Positions 1-8,391 of a DNA stretch of 39,203 bases are shown here, piece after piece. Numbering within the stretch: position 1 is the first letter of the stretch; every line of letters begins with the position of its first letter. The position numbers and the translations under genes are program-made. Below the pieces are notes generated by a model that worked only from the letters and a program-made list of their open reading frames with translations, was not told where the DNA came from and searched no databases. The stretch comes from Colwellia sp. Lineage in GTDB: Bacteria > Pseudomonadota > Gammaproteobacteria > Enterobacterales > Alteromonadaceae. The DNA lies in assembly GCA_022969175.1 (NCBI GenBank), contig JALJPB010000040.1, forward strand, positions 1 to 39,203, written 5' to 3'.

Positions 1-278
1 TTCCTCGTGAAACGGCTGTTATGGTTGTTCGTCAACCATTAGAGTTAGTTGAAATGGCAGAAAAGTTTGACTTTAACATCACGGTAGTTGGTGGTGGTAT
101 TTCTGGTCAAGCTGGCGCAATTCGTCACGGTATCACTCGTGCATTAATGGTGTTTGATGAAACATTGCGTGGCGCTTTACGTCAAGCTGGTTTCGTAACT
201 CGTGATGCTCGTAAAGTTGAACGTAAGAAAGTTGGCTTACACAAAGCGCGTAAGAAACCACAATTCTCGAAACGTTAA
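1..278 (+). CDS. rpsI: 30S ribosomal protein S9 (C-terminal part)
   Basis: The window opens inside this gene; codons are in frame from base 3 and the stop is at 276-278. The visible 91 residues match the C-terminal two thirds of bacterial S9: the [11 protein letters not shown] segment, the [19 protein letters not shown] core and the basic tail ending KKPQFSKR. That tail is the part of S9 that reaches the P-site tRNA in the small subunit. The gene is usually co-transcribed with rplM, which would lie upstream, outside the window. A strong terminator follows directly, so the unit ends here. Identification is secure; only the N-terminus is missing. Confidence 0.98.
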   Translation, partial: PRETAVMVVRQPLELVEMAEKFDFNITVVGGGISGQAGAIRHGITRALMVFDETLRGALRQAGFVTRDARKVERKKVGLHKARKKPQFSKR

Positions 279-300
279 GATTTATTCTTATACTTTTTCA

Positions 301-326
301 AAAACCGGCTTCTGCCGGTTTTTTTA
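301..326 (+). terminator. Rho-independent terminator of the rpsI operon
   Basis: AAAACCGGC (301-309), loop TTCT, GCCGGTTTT (314-322), then a continued T run to 326. The stem is 9 bp with a GC-rich core and a U tract, 22 bases after the rpsI stop. Confidence 0.93.
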
Positions 327-870
327 TATTCAGGGATGAATAATATGTCGCGGTGCCAGGATGGCAAGGAGCGACGAGCCGCCACAAACTCTATTGTATT
401 TATCTGGAAAGTAATAAACAAAGAAAAACTAAGCTCCTCACTCTTTATCTGAGATCAAAAATAAAAACCAAACTCCACGGCATTTATCATTATCTAACAG
501 CAAGCCAGCAGCAAGCCAGAAAATCTTCCTATACAGTTGATACATATCCCTACCCGAAATAGATAACCTTGATAAAATACACGAAGCAGAAAATTCCAGA
601 AAATGTCAAAACCACCATCAAAAAACATTCCAAATGATAACTACTATCATTAAAAAACCACCCGCCCCATTTTATGACACATTTTTTAACATTCATTACT
701 GCAAAACAGCAATTTACCTTGTAAAAAATTAGGCATTTCTTTATGATCATAAAAATTTTTTGTCGCTAGTTTAACTAAACACTAATAAAGTCCTATATTC
801 TTTTATTTAAAAGAGGATGTAATGATAAAAATAGCAAGTTTAGTTAGTATTTTTAATTTGGAGATTATGA
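327..870. other. Long gene-free stretch between rpsI and petA
   Basis: About 540 bases with no convincing gene. It holds a short GC-rich patch at about 347-382 that stands out from the AT-rich surroundings, a perfect 11-bp tandem duplication CAGCAAGCCAG (498-508 and 509-519), and a small hairpin TGATA-N5-TATCA near 636-650. The last 110 bases carry the presumed petA promoter. The two reading frames of 66-69 codons here look random in composition. Confidence 0.5.
760..799 (+). promoter_or_regulatory. Candidate sigma-70 promoter(s) for petABC
   Basis: Two overlapping possibilities are visible: TTGTCG (760-765) with 17 bases to TAATAA (783-788), or TTAACT (771-776) with 17 bases to TATATT (794-799). 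Neither is a strong consensus; the position, 70-110 bases ahead of petA, is what makes them plausible. Confidence 0.3.
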
Positions 871-893
871 ATGAGCAATGCGCCCGTGATTAA
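822..893 (+). CDS. Possible 23-codon leader ORF overlapping petA start
   Basis: An ATG at 822 is preceded by a good Shine-Dalgarno sequence (AGAGGA, 812-817) at about 4 bases spacing. It opens a 23-codon frame (starts MIKIASLVSIF) that reads over the petA ribosome-binding site and ends with TAA at 891-893, 23 bases inside petA in another frame. It could be a translated leader coupled to petA, or the strong SD could be chance. No known leader peptide was recognised. Confidence 0.22.
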   Translation: MIKIASLVSIFNLEIMNEQCARD

Positions 894-1461
894 CGGCCGT
901 CGACGCTTTTTAACTGCTGCTACTGCAGTAGTTGGTGGTGTTGGTGTTGCCGGTGTGGCTGTGCCTTTCATTGCTTCCTGGAATCCAAGTGCCCGAGCGA
1001 AAGCTGCAGGTGCTCCAGTAGAAGTCAATGTAAGCAAACTAGAGCCAGGTCAACTTATCCGTGCTAAATGGCGTGGTAAACCTGTTTATGTGGTACGTCG
1101 TACCGACAAAACGATTAATGATTTGGCTAAACATGATAGCCAACTTAAAGATCCAAAATCAGATGAACCACAACAGCCAAGTTATGCCACTAATGAATAT
1201 CGTTCCATTTCTCCTGAGTTTTTGGTTGCTCTTGGTGTATGTACTCATTTAGGTTGTGCACCAACTTATCATAAAGGCGATTTTGAAGAGAAAGTTGAAG
1301 GCGTTACTGACGGTTTCTACTGTCCATGCCATGGTTCTAAGTTTGATATGGCTGGTCGTGTATTTCAAAGTGTTCCAGCGCCACTGAATTTAGTGATCCC
1401 TGAACATTCATTCCCAACTGAAGGCACCTTGTTAATTGGTGTCGGCCAAGGAGAAGCATAA
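871..1461 (+). CDS. petA: Ubiquinol-cytochrome c reductase iron-sulfur (Rieske) subunit
   Basis: This 196-residue protein is the Rieske 2Fe-2S subunit of the cytochrome bc1 complex. It takes an electron from quinol at the Qo site and passes it to cytochrome c1. A twin-arginine motif (RRRF at residues 10-13) followed by a glycine-rich hydrophobic stretch (about 14-36) gives the Tat-exported N-terminal anchor. Cluster box 1 is C124-T-H126-L-G-C129 and box 2 is C151-P-C153-H154-G-S, so both Cys/His ligand pairs and the two disulfide cysteines are present. GGAG at 860-863 stands 7 bases before the ATG. The stop overlaps the petB start by one base (TAATG). Length is normal for the family. Confidence 0.97.
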   Translation: MSNAPVINGRRRFLTAATAVVGGVGVAGVAVPFIASWNPSARAKAAGAPVEVNVSKLEPGQLIRAKWRGKPVYVVRRTDKTINDLAKHDSQLKDPKSDEPQQPSYATNEYRSISPEFLVALGVCTHLGCAPTYHKGDFEEKVEGVTDGFYCPCHGSKFDMAGRVFQSVPAPLNLVIPEHSFPTEGTLLIGVGQGEA

Positions 1462-2738
1462 TGTTAATGAACTTATTCACTTCTTTTATGGGCTGGATAG
1501 ATAAACGTTTACCAGTCACTGATGCTTGGAATAAACATTTAGCACAATATCCAGCACCAAAAAACTTTAATTTTTGGTACTTTTTTGGCTCTCTTGCGAT
1601 GTTAGTTTTAGTGAACCAAATTCTTACCGGTATTTGGTTAACGATGAACTATGAGCCCTCTGGTGATGGTGCCTTTGCCTCAATTGAATACATCATGCGT
1701 GATGTCGATTTTGGTTGGTTATTACGTTATATGCATTCAACCGGTGCTTCAGCATTTTTCATCGTGGTGTATTTACACATGATGCGCGGCTTGATGTATG
1801 GCTCTTACCAAAAGCCTCGTGAGTTACTATGGATCTTCGGTATGTTGATCTTCTTAGTGCTTATGGCTGAAGCTTTCATGGGATACTTATTACCTTGGGG
1901 TAATATGTCTTACTGGGGCGCACAGGTAATTATCTCCTTGTTTGGTGCTATTCCAATTATCGGTGATGATTTAACGCTGTGGATTCGAGGTGATTATGTC
2001 ATTTCTGGCGCGACATTAAATCGCTTCTTTGCATTGCATGTTATTGCCTTACCTTTAGTTCTAGTTATTTTAGTTTTCTTACATATTTTAGCACTTCATG
2101 AAGTTGGCTCTAATAACCCAGATGGCTCTGATATTAAAAAGCCTAAAGGTAGCATTAAACCAGAAGAGTTAAGTAAGTTTACTTTCCATAAACAGTATTC
2201 TGAGAAATACGATATTGTTGATGCTGTGCCTTTCCACCCTTATTACACTGTAAAAGATATCATGGGTGTTGTTGGCTTCTTAATTCTTTTCTGTTGGGTG
2301 ATGTTTTTTGCCCCAGAAGGCGGCGGTTACTTTATGGAAGCGCCAAACTTTGAACCAGCAAACGGCCTTAAAACACCTGAGCATATTGCCCCAGTATGGT
2401 ATTTTGGTCCTTTCTATACCATTTTACGTATTGTTCCTGATAAGTTATTAGGCGCAATCGCAATGTTTGGTGCTATTGTGATGTTATTCTTATTGCCATG
2501 GTTTGATCGCGGCATAGTGAAGTCAGTAAGGTATCGCAGTAAATGGCATTTAATTAACTTAATTCAGTTTTCTATCTGTTTTGTTGTATTAGGGGCTTTA
2601 GGTACATTACCTGCAACACCTGTTGCTAACATGATAGGTATTGTGGCGAGTTTTGGTTATTTTGGTTTCTTTATTGCGCTGTGGTTCTACAGTAAGAATG
2701 AGAAATGCAAACCTGTTCCAGAGAGGATTACAGACTAA
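1461..2738 (+). CDS. petB: Ubiquinol-cytochrome c reductase cytochrome b subunit
   Basis: This is a full-length 425-residue cytochrome b carrying both quinone sites of the bc1 complex. Heme ligands are H92 and H106 in helix B and H193 and H208 in helix D. The 15-residue spacing of the second pair, in an HVIALPLVL context, is the usual beta/gammaproteobacterial form rather than the 14 of mitochondria and Rhodobacter. The Qo motif reads PVWY in place of PEWY, also as I recall it from related bacteria. Eight or more hydrophobic helices are visible. An AAGGAG lies just ahead of the ATG at 1461, which shares a base with the petA stop. The end overlaps the petC start by one base. Confidence 0.97.
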   Translation: MLMNLFTSFMGWIDKRLPVTDAWNKHLAQYPAPKNFNFWYFFGSLAMLVLVNQILTGIWLTMNYEPSGDGAFASIEYIMRDVDFGWLLRYMHSTGASAFFIVVYLHMMRGLMYGSYQKPRELLWIFGMLIFLVLMAEAFMGYLLPWGNMSYWGAQVIISLFGAIPIIGDDLTLWIRGDYVISGATLNRFFALHVIALPLVLVILVFLHILALHEVGSNNPDGSDIKKPKGSIKPEELSKFTFHKQYSEKYDIVDAVPFHPYYTVKDIMGVVGFLILFCWVMFFAPEGGGYFMEAPNFEPANGLKTPEHIAPVWYFGPFYTILRIVPDKLLGAIAMFGAIVMLFLLPWFDRGIVKSVRYRSKWHLINLIQFSICFVVLGALGTLPATPVANMIGIVASFGYFGFFIALWFYSKNEKCKPVPERITD

Positions 2739-3439
2739 TGAAAAGATTATTAATTGCTTTATTTACTGTTATTCCTGCTTTGGCATTTGCTTCAAGTGGT
2801 GGTGTACATCTTGATGCCGCTAATAATGATTTAACCGATAAAGAATCGCTAAAACGGGGTTTTGATTCTTATGTTAATTATTGTTTAGGTTGTCATGAGT
2901 TACAATACCAACGTTATAGCCGCACCTTTGAAGATTTAGGCATAGATATCGAAGAAGGGACTGCAAAGTATTTATTGAATGGCCAAAAGCCAGGCGAGCA
3001 TATTAAAAATGCTATGCCAGCTGAAGAAGCCGCTAAATGGTTTGGTAGCGCGCCACCAGATTTAACATTAATAGCACGTTTGAAGCCTGGGCCTGATTAC
3101 ATCTATACTTACTTACGTTCATTTTATGTAGATGAAGCTCGTCCGTTTGGTGTAAACAACACAGTGTTTAAAGATGTTGGTATGCCGCATGTATTGCAAA
3201 CATTACAAGGTATTCGTACTTTAGATGATGATGGCCATTTAACACCGGCAACTGGTGGAACAATGACTGCAGAAGAATATGATGCTTTTGCACGTGATTT
3301 AGCCAACTTTTTTGAATATGTTGGTGAGCCGAACAAACTAGAACGTGAAAGCTTAGGTTATTGGGTAATTGGTTTCTTATGTATTCTCTTTATCCTTTCT
3401 TATTTACTTAAGAAAGAATATTGGCGAGATGTTCATTAA
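2738..3439 (+). CDS. petC: Ubiquinol-cytochrome c reductase cytochrome c1 subunit
   Basis: The start at 2738 (TAATG overlap with petB, GAGAGGA about 11 bases upstream) is preferred over an upstream in-frame ATG at 2705, because it begins directly with a Sec signal peptide (MKRLLIALFTVIPALAFA). The 233-residue protein has the heme c site C49-L-G-C52-H53, the axial methionine at about M149 (VGMPHVL), and one C-terminal membrane anchor (about 207-224) ending in basic residues. It receives electrons from the Rieske protein in the periplasm and reduces soluble cytochrome c. It closes the petABC operon; sspA follows after 114 bases. Confidence 0.97.
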   Translation: MKRLLIALFTVIPALAFASSGGVHLDAANNDLTDKESLKRGFDSYVNYCLGCHELQYQRYSRTFEDLGIDIEEGTAKYLLNGQKPGEHIKNAMPAEEAAKWFGSAPPDLTLIARLKPGPDYIYTYLRSFYVDEARPFGVNNTVFKDVGMPHVLQTLQGIRTLDDDGHLTPATGGTMTAEEYDAFARDLANFFEYVGEPNKLERESLGYWVIGFLCILFILSYLLKKEYWRDVH

Positions 3440-3466
3440 TAACATTTTTTGTTATTTATGATTTTG

Positions 3467-3510
3467 GGGATTATTTAGTACTAGACTATGCTCTAGTGGT
3501 GAATAGTCCC
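3467..3510 (+). promoter_or_regulatory. Two-tier hairpin between petC and sspA
   Basis: GGGATTATT (3467-3475) pairs with AATAGTCCC (3502-3510), 9 bp including one G-T wobble. A symmetric 4x4 internal loop follows, then ACTAGA (3480-3485) pairs with TCTAGT (3492-3497) around a 6-base loop. A second small hairpin AATAACA-TTTTT-TGTTATT (3438-3456) sits at the petC stop. The large one ends 43 bases before the sspA ATG and is followed by TTTGTTAGTTT. It could be an inefficient terminator, an mRNA processing point, or a leader element of sspA. Confidence 0.4.
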
Positions 3511-3553
3511 TTTGTTAGTTTATTAGATTTTAAAAGTTTTAATTGGAGGCAAA

Positions 3554-4195
3554 ATGGCCGTAGCAGCAAACAAACGCTCTGTGATGAATTTATACTCGCA
3601 TGCAGATGATATGTATAGTCATCAAACACGCATCGTATTGGCAGAAAAAGGCGTTGGTGTAGATATACACTTAGTTGACTTGGCAAACTTGCCAGAAGAC
3701 TTATTAGACTTAAATCCGTATGGAACAATTCCAACGTTAATTGATCGTGAATTAGCTTTATACGAAGCAAAAATCATTATTGAATATTTAGATGAGCGTT
3801 TTCCTCACCCACCATTGATGCCGGTTTATCCTGTATCTCGTGGCCGTAGCCGTTTAATGATGTTCCGCGTTGAAAATGATTGGTACAGCTTAGCAAAAAT
3901 TATTTTATCAGGCAGTGCAGCAGAAGCTGAAAAGGCACGTCAAGAGCTTAAAGAAAGCTTGTTAAGTGTTGCACCTATTTTAAACGAAGCCCCTTATTTT
4001 ATGAGTGAAGAGTTTAGTTTAGTTGATTGCTACCTTGCTCCTTTATTATGGCGTTTACCTGCATTTGGTATTGAGCTTATTGGTCAAGGTTCTAAAGAAC
4101 TTAAAACCTACATGTTGCGATTGTTCGAACGTGAGTCATTCCAAGCTTCTTTAACAGAAGAAGAGCGTGAATTGCGCATAAGCAATATTGCTTAA
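3554..4195 (+). CDS. sspA: Stringent starvation protein A
   Basis: The 213-residue protein matches SspA end to end: it starts MAVAANKRSVM, keeps the thioredoxin-like N-terminal domain, the DERFPHPPLMPVYP linker and the helical GST C-terminal domain with EFSLVDCYLAPLLWRLP. SspA has a glutathione-transferase fold but binds RNA polymerase; it supports starvation and acid survival and lowers H-NS levels in enterobacteria. GGAGG at 3545-3549 fixes the start. The stop overlaps the sspB start. The petABC-sspAB order is common in gammaproteobacteria. Confidence 0.97.
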   Translation: MAVAANKRSVMNLYSHADDMYSHQTRIVLAEKGVGVDIHLVDLANLPEDLLDLNPYGTIPTLIDRELALYEAKIIIEYLDERFPHPPLMPVYPVSRGRSRLMMFRVENDWYSLAKIILSGSAAEAEKARQELKESLLSVAPILNEAPYFMSEEFSLVDCYLAPLLWRLPAFGIELIGQGSKELKTYMLRLFERESFQASLTEEERELRISNIA

Positions 4196-4677
4196 TGACC
4201 ATTAAAATGACGTCAAATAAGCCCTATTTAATTGGGGCTTTTTATGATTGGATTTCTGACAACGACTTAACCCCTTACATTGTTGTTGATGTAAGTGTTT
4301 ATGGCGTATTGGTACCAATGTCATATGTAGTTGATGGTCAAATCACTTTAAATATCTCTTCATCTGCGTTAGGTGACATTGCTATGGGTGAAGAAGCTAT
4401 TGAATTTAGTGCTAGATTTGGTGGTAAACTTGAACATATTACTGTGCCTTATGGCGCTGTAGCAGCTATTTACGCTAAAGAAAATGGTGCGGGCACTTCT
4501 TTTCCTATTGAGCACCCTGTAGTTGAAGAAGACGCTGCAGTTAATAAACCTAAAGCAAGTAAAATAGCTAAACTAACGAGTATTACCTCGTTAAAGCCTG
4601 TTGATATTAATATCGATAGCATGCCTAAAGAATCTACTAAGAAAAAAGGCAAAGCAAGTTTGAAAGTGATTAAATAA
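4195..4677 (+). CDS. sspB: ClpXP protease specificity-enhancing factor SspB
   Basis: SspB captures ssrA-tagged proteins and delivers them to ClpXP. Residues about 8-110 form the Sm-like substrate-binding domain (AFYDWISDNDLTPYIVVDV, then SARFGG and AIYAKENGAG, all typical). A variable linker follows, and the last residues ASLKVIK match the family's XB tail (PALRVVK in E. coli) that docks on ClpX. Length 160 against about 165 in E. coli. The start at 4195 overlaps the sspA stop as TAATG; an in-frame ATG at 4207 is the alternative. Neither has a clear Shine-Dalgarno, consistent with translational coupling to sspA. Confidence 0.96.
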   Translation: MTIKMTSNKPYLIGAFYDWISDNDLTPYIVVDVSVYGVLVPMSYVVDGQITLNISSSALGDIAMGEEAIEFSARFGGKLEHITVPYGAVAAIYAKENGAGTSFPIEHPVVEEDAAVNKPKASKIAKLTSITSLKPVDINIDSMPKESTKKKGKASLKVIK

Positions 4678-4682
4678 TTGTT

Positions 4683-4717
4683 AAACGGTTTATTGATGAA
4701 ATTTTGATAAACCGTTT
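4683..4717. terminator. Hairpin between convergent sspB and dolP
   Basis: AAACGGTTTAT (4683-4693) and ATAAACCGTTT (4707-4717) form an 11-bp perfect stem with a 13-base loop, 5 bases after the sspB stop and 24 bases from the dolP stop. U tracts on either strand are poor, so it may stop both units weakly or act as an mRNA end stabiliser. Confidence 0.6.
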
Positions 4718-4740
4718 GATAAATATGTTAATTTTAAAAT

Positions 4741-5319
4741 TTATTGGTATTCAAATGCCATGAATACGCGACTCACACCACTTATATTTCGCGCAATATC
4801 GACCGCTTCATCTGCTTCTTCTTGTGATACGATTCCCATTAAAAACACTTCGCTATTTTCTGTTATTACCTTGATGTTGGTTGGATTTATAGTATCGCTA
4901 CTAAATAATGCAGTTTTCACCTTCGATGTTAACCAAACATCATTAGTACGGGTGGTAAATGCGGTAGTATTTCCTATTCTAATTTGATTGTGTACTTTTT
5001 GTACGCCCTTAATGCTAGATACTTCCTTAACCGCTAGGTCGCGTAAATAACTGTTAGGGGCTTGGCCGATAATGAGTATTGCACCATTTATACAGACAAG
5101 ATGTAAGTTAGTTTGCTTTTGAAGTGACTCATTTTCAGAAATCTTTGTGCTCGCGTTGAATTCAATTGTTTGATCGTCAATTTGTTTACTGATTGTTCTA
5201 TGATCTGTAATTATGCTTGCGCCACTGACAACAGCTACAGTCGCAACACCGACACAACCTTGAAGTGATACTAACAGGCTAACTAATATTAGGGCACGGA
5301 CGGTATAATTAATATTCAT
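4741..5319 (-). CDS. dolP: BON-domain outer-membrane lipoprotein DolP (YraP)
   Basis: With the start at 5319 this is a 192-residue lipoprotein, the same size as E. coli DolP. The signal peptide ends in the lipobox LQGC, so Cys22 is the lipidated residue. Two BON domains follow (about 45-115, with LVCINGAILIIGQAP, and about 120-192, with VFLMGIVSQEEADEAVDIAR). DolP sits in the inner leaflet of the outer membrane, binds anionic lipid and supports envelope integrity and BAM function. The frame stays open upstream into diaA, but the longer form would bury the signal peptide. It is the last gene of lpoA-yraN-diaA-dolP, 35 bases after diaA. Confidence 0.93.
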   Translation of the reverse strand: MNINYTVRALILVSLLVSLQGCVGVATVAVVSGASIITDHRTISKQIDDQTIEFNASTKISENESLQKQTNLHLVCINGAILIIGQAPNSYLRDLAVKEVSSIKGVQKVHNQIRIGNTTAFTTRTNDVWLTSKVKTALFSSDTINPTNIKVITENSEVFLMGIVSQEEADEAVDIARNISGVSRVFMAFEYQ

Positions 5320-5354
5320 CTGGGGTGACTCTCTTTTTAGTAGATCAACAGATC

Positions 5355-5948
<594 letters not shown>

Positions 5949-5958
5949 TTAGGCTCCG

Positions 5959-6357
5959 TTAAAAGGCATTTTTTAGCCAAGTTATTTTAGGGGATGTTTG
6001 ATTACTTTCGTTGATATCTCCTTCAACTGCCACTACATCAAATCGGCAAGGGGTATTATATTCATTTATTTGTAAACGTTGCAGATAAAATTTTGCGCAT
6101 TGCCTAATTTTTTGCTGCTTTTTGTAAGGAATTGCTGCAATAGCACCACCAAAGTTATTATTTTTCCGATATTTTACCTCGATAAAAACAAAAGTGTCAT
6201 GATCTTTCATAATCAGATCAATTTCACCTTGGCGGTTTTGGAAATTTCTCACAAGGGTGGTTAATCCTTGTGAAGCTAGATAACGTGAAGCAAACTCTTC
6301 GGCAATTTGACCTATTTTTCGGGTAGTAAAATTTGAATTAAATAACACTTTAAACAT
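5959..6357 (-). CDS. yraN: YraN family (UPF0102) nuclease-like protein
   Basis: A 132-residue protein with the PD-(D/E)XK-type core of the family: an N-terminal glutamate in GQIAEEFASRYL, then NRQGEIDLIMKDHDTFVFIEVKYR, in which Asp and the E-V-K triad form the putative metal site, and FNFRFD-like CRFDVVAVEG near the C-terminus. The biochemical role is not established; the fold resembles Holliday-junction resolvases and restriction enzymes. The gene lies in its conserved place between lpoA and diaA. An AAGG abuts the ATG, so ribosome-binding is weak and coupling to lpoA is likely. Confidence 0.92.
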   Translation of the reverse strand: MFKVLFNSNFTTRKIGQIAEEFASRYLASQGLTTLVRNFQNRQGEIDLIMKDHDTFVFIEVKYRKNNNFGGAIAAIPYKKQQKIRQCAKFYLQRLQINEYNTPCRFDVVAVEGDINESNQTSPKITWLKNAF

Positions 6358-6412
6358 CCTTGTTTATTTATTCTAGTTGTTAATTGACTATTTTTTGCAA
6401 AATTAATGCATG

Positions 6413-8287
6413 CTAATCCATAGAAACTTCTTTCACCTTGTTATTTCGGTAACGTCCCCATATTAGGCTGCGTGTTAGAATGTTATCTTCACCAAGTTTT
6501 AGCACGCCTGTTTGACCATAGTGCCTTATATAACTCGCTTGTTTCATTGCAGGTATCTTAGAAACTAAAAAAAGGCTGTCGTAACCCATAGCAAATATTC
6601 GTTGTAGGCTATCAGTTCGTTGCGGCCATAAAGACTGGCTTTGCTGAACTAGTGGTTTGTTTTGTTGGCTTGAATTTAGCAACCAAGGAATTTCTGTAAA
6701 CACTAAACTTGTCAAATCTCTATTGTCACTTTTATCATCGTTAACACTATGGCTAAGTGAACTCGCATATACCGGAATGATTGAAGAGAATGGACTGGTG
6801 TTAACATCGATGTAAGGCTTAAGTAATTTAGTTTGCTCTGGATTAGCCACCAGATAAATCATGTCAATATCTCGCCTGTTTCGTAATTCTGCTTTCACCT
6901 TAGTATTGAATTTTCTTTTTATCTCGGTAATACGTTGTTGACTATTATCAATGCCTAAACTGGTTTTTAAATCCGTTTGCATTTTTTTTCCTGTATCAAA
7001 ATAAGTAATTTCAGGGGATTGGCCATTAATACTTTGCCATTGCTGTGCAAAAGTCTCAGCAATACGACGACTAAGATTACTTTTTGAAGATAAAATAAGT
7101 GGGTTTTGATAGTTTTTTTGGCTTAAGCTTGCGGCTGCTTGTTTAGCTTCATCTTCTCGGCGCATAGATAGGGCAAATTGATGGGGAAGCAGAGCGTTTT
7201 TCTCTGGCAAATTTAGTAAAAGTGTTGGCACGGCGATATTTTGTTGATCTAGATAGCTAGCAACATGACTTTTAAGTAGTGGACCAATAACAAAATCTAT
7301 ATTTTTTTCAATAAAAATTTCCTGCAACTTTTCCATGTCTACTTCATTTTCATCAATGAAATGAATTTTTCTTTCGGTATCACTTTGATAAGCAGCTAAT
7401 ATACCTTGTTGTGCGACAATACCCGCTGCATTTTGCTTACCTGATAATGGTAATAACACGGCAATGTTTTTTACTGGATGCGTGATGGTATCAAAAGGAG
7501 TGGTTAAGCTATTAACAACAATATTACCAGGGTGAGATCTAAATTTTAGTTGCCACTGTTTAAGTGACTGCTCAAACTGTTGAGATTGGCCGTCCCAGTG
7601 ATTTGCTGTTAATAATAGCTGTTGCCAGCCTTTAAAGTTAGGTGGATTTTTTCTTTGTAATTGTTTGATTTGCCATAAAGATAATTGGCTCAACGATTGC
7701 CAAAAAGCAAAATACTGTTCATCGGTGATCTCTTGCTCTAAAGCAAAAATTCTTAACTGAGCATCTAATACCTCGAGTTGTTGGTTTTGCTGTTCACCCG
7801 CTAATTTAACTAACTTGTGATAACTCAATTGATGATCAAATTTGTATTGAGTTTGCAAAGTGCTAGCGGCATCGAGTTGAGTTTGAGCCAAAGAACTATA
7901 GCCTAATAAGTTTAAACTACTGGCCTTTACTATTGATAATCTATAGAGCAGTTCGGCACTGTTTTTTGTTTGAATATCCTGTGGAACCGTTGTTAATTCC
8001 GCATTTAATAATGCACAAGTTTGGTTTGCTAACCACAATGCTTGGTGATTTTTTTCTTCTATTAAAAAATGTTCACTGGCAGTAACTAGTACGGGTATTG
8101 ATTGTGAAACTGGTAATGATTGGGCTTGTGTTAAATAATATTGAGCGTTTTTTAAGTCTTTTTCACTGTGATCTACTAATTGAGAACCTTTAACAGGTTG
8201 AGTTGTGTTTTTATTCGCTTTTGGCACGGCACAGCTAGTGACTAGGCAAATAATAAAGGCAGAAGAAAGAAGATGTTTTAATGACAT
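6413..8287 (-). CDS. lpoA: Penicillin-binding protein activator LpoA (lipoprotein)
   Basis: LpoA is an outer-membrane lipoprotein that reaches through the periplasm to activate PBP1a. From the ATG at 8287 the 624-residue protein starts MSLKHLLSSAF, with lipobox V-T-S-C at Cys19. A helical TPR-like N-terminal half (about 40-270) is followed by a periplasmic-binding-protein-like LppC domain beginning at IAVLLPLSGKQNAAGIVAQQGI and containing FVIGPLLKSHVA. An ATG at 8305 (AGGA almost touching it) would add six residues. The frame remains open to 8443, but that would overlap divergent rsmI and hide the signal peptide. It heads the lpoA-yraN-diaA-dolP unit. Confidence 0.93.
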   Translation of the reverse strand: MSLKHLLSSAFIICLVTSCAVPKANKNTTQPVKGSQLVDHSEKDLKNAQYYLTQAQSLPVSQSIPVLVTASEHFLIEEKNHQALWLANQTCALLNAELTTVPQDIQTKNSAELLYRLSIVKASSLNLLGYSSLAQTQLDAASTLQTQYKFDHQLSYHKLVKLAGEQQNQQLEVLDAQLRIFALEQEITDEQYFAFWQSLSQLSLWQIKQLQRKNPPNFKGWQQLLLTANHWDGQSQQFEQSLKQWQLKFRSHPGNIVVNSLTTPFDTITHPVKNIAVLLPLSGKQNAAGIVAQQGILAAYQSDTERKIHFIDENEVDMEKLQEIFIEKNIDFVIGPLLKSHVASYLDQQNIAVPTLLLNLPEKNALLPHQFALSMRREDEAKQAAASLSQKNYQNPLILSSKSNLSRRIAETFAQQWQSINGQSPEITYFDTGKKMQTDLKTSLGIDNSQQRITEIKRKFNTKVKAELRNRRDIDMIYLVANPEQTKLLKPYIDVNTSPFSSIIPVYASSLSHSVNDDKSDNRDLTSLVFTEIPWLLNSSQQNKPLVQQSQSLWPQRTDSLQRIFAMGYDSLFLVSKIPAMKQASYIRHYGQTGVLKLGEDNILTRSLIWGRYRNNKVKEVSMD

Positions 8288-8391
8288 TTGAAAATTAGTT
8301 AGCATATCCTGCGAAAAATCCGTGCATATTAAGTTAAGTATCGGTTTATAATAAACGTCATTAACAAAGGTCACAACAAAAGTAAGTAAAA

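Noticed and set aside
353-562. Plus-strand 69-codon frame after rpsI
   Set aside because: It needs a GTG start without a ribosome-binding site, has basic low-quality composition and contains the tandem 11-mer; it looks like chance.
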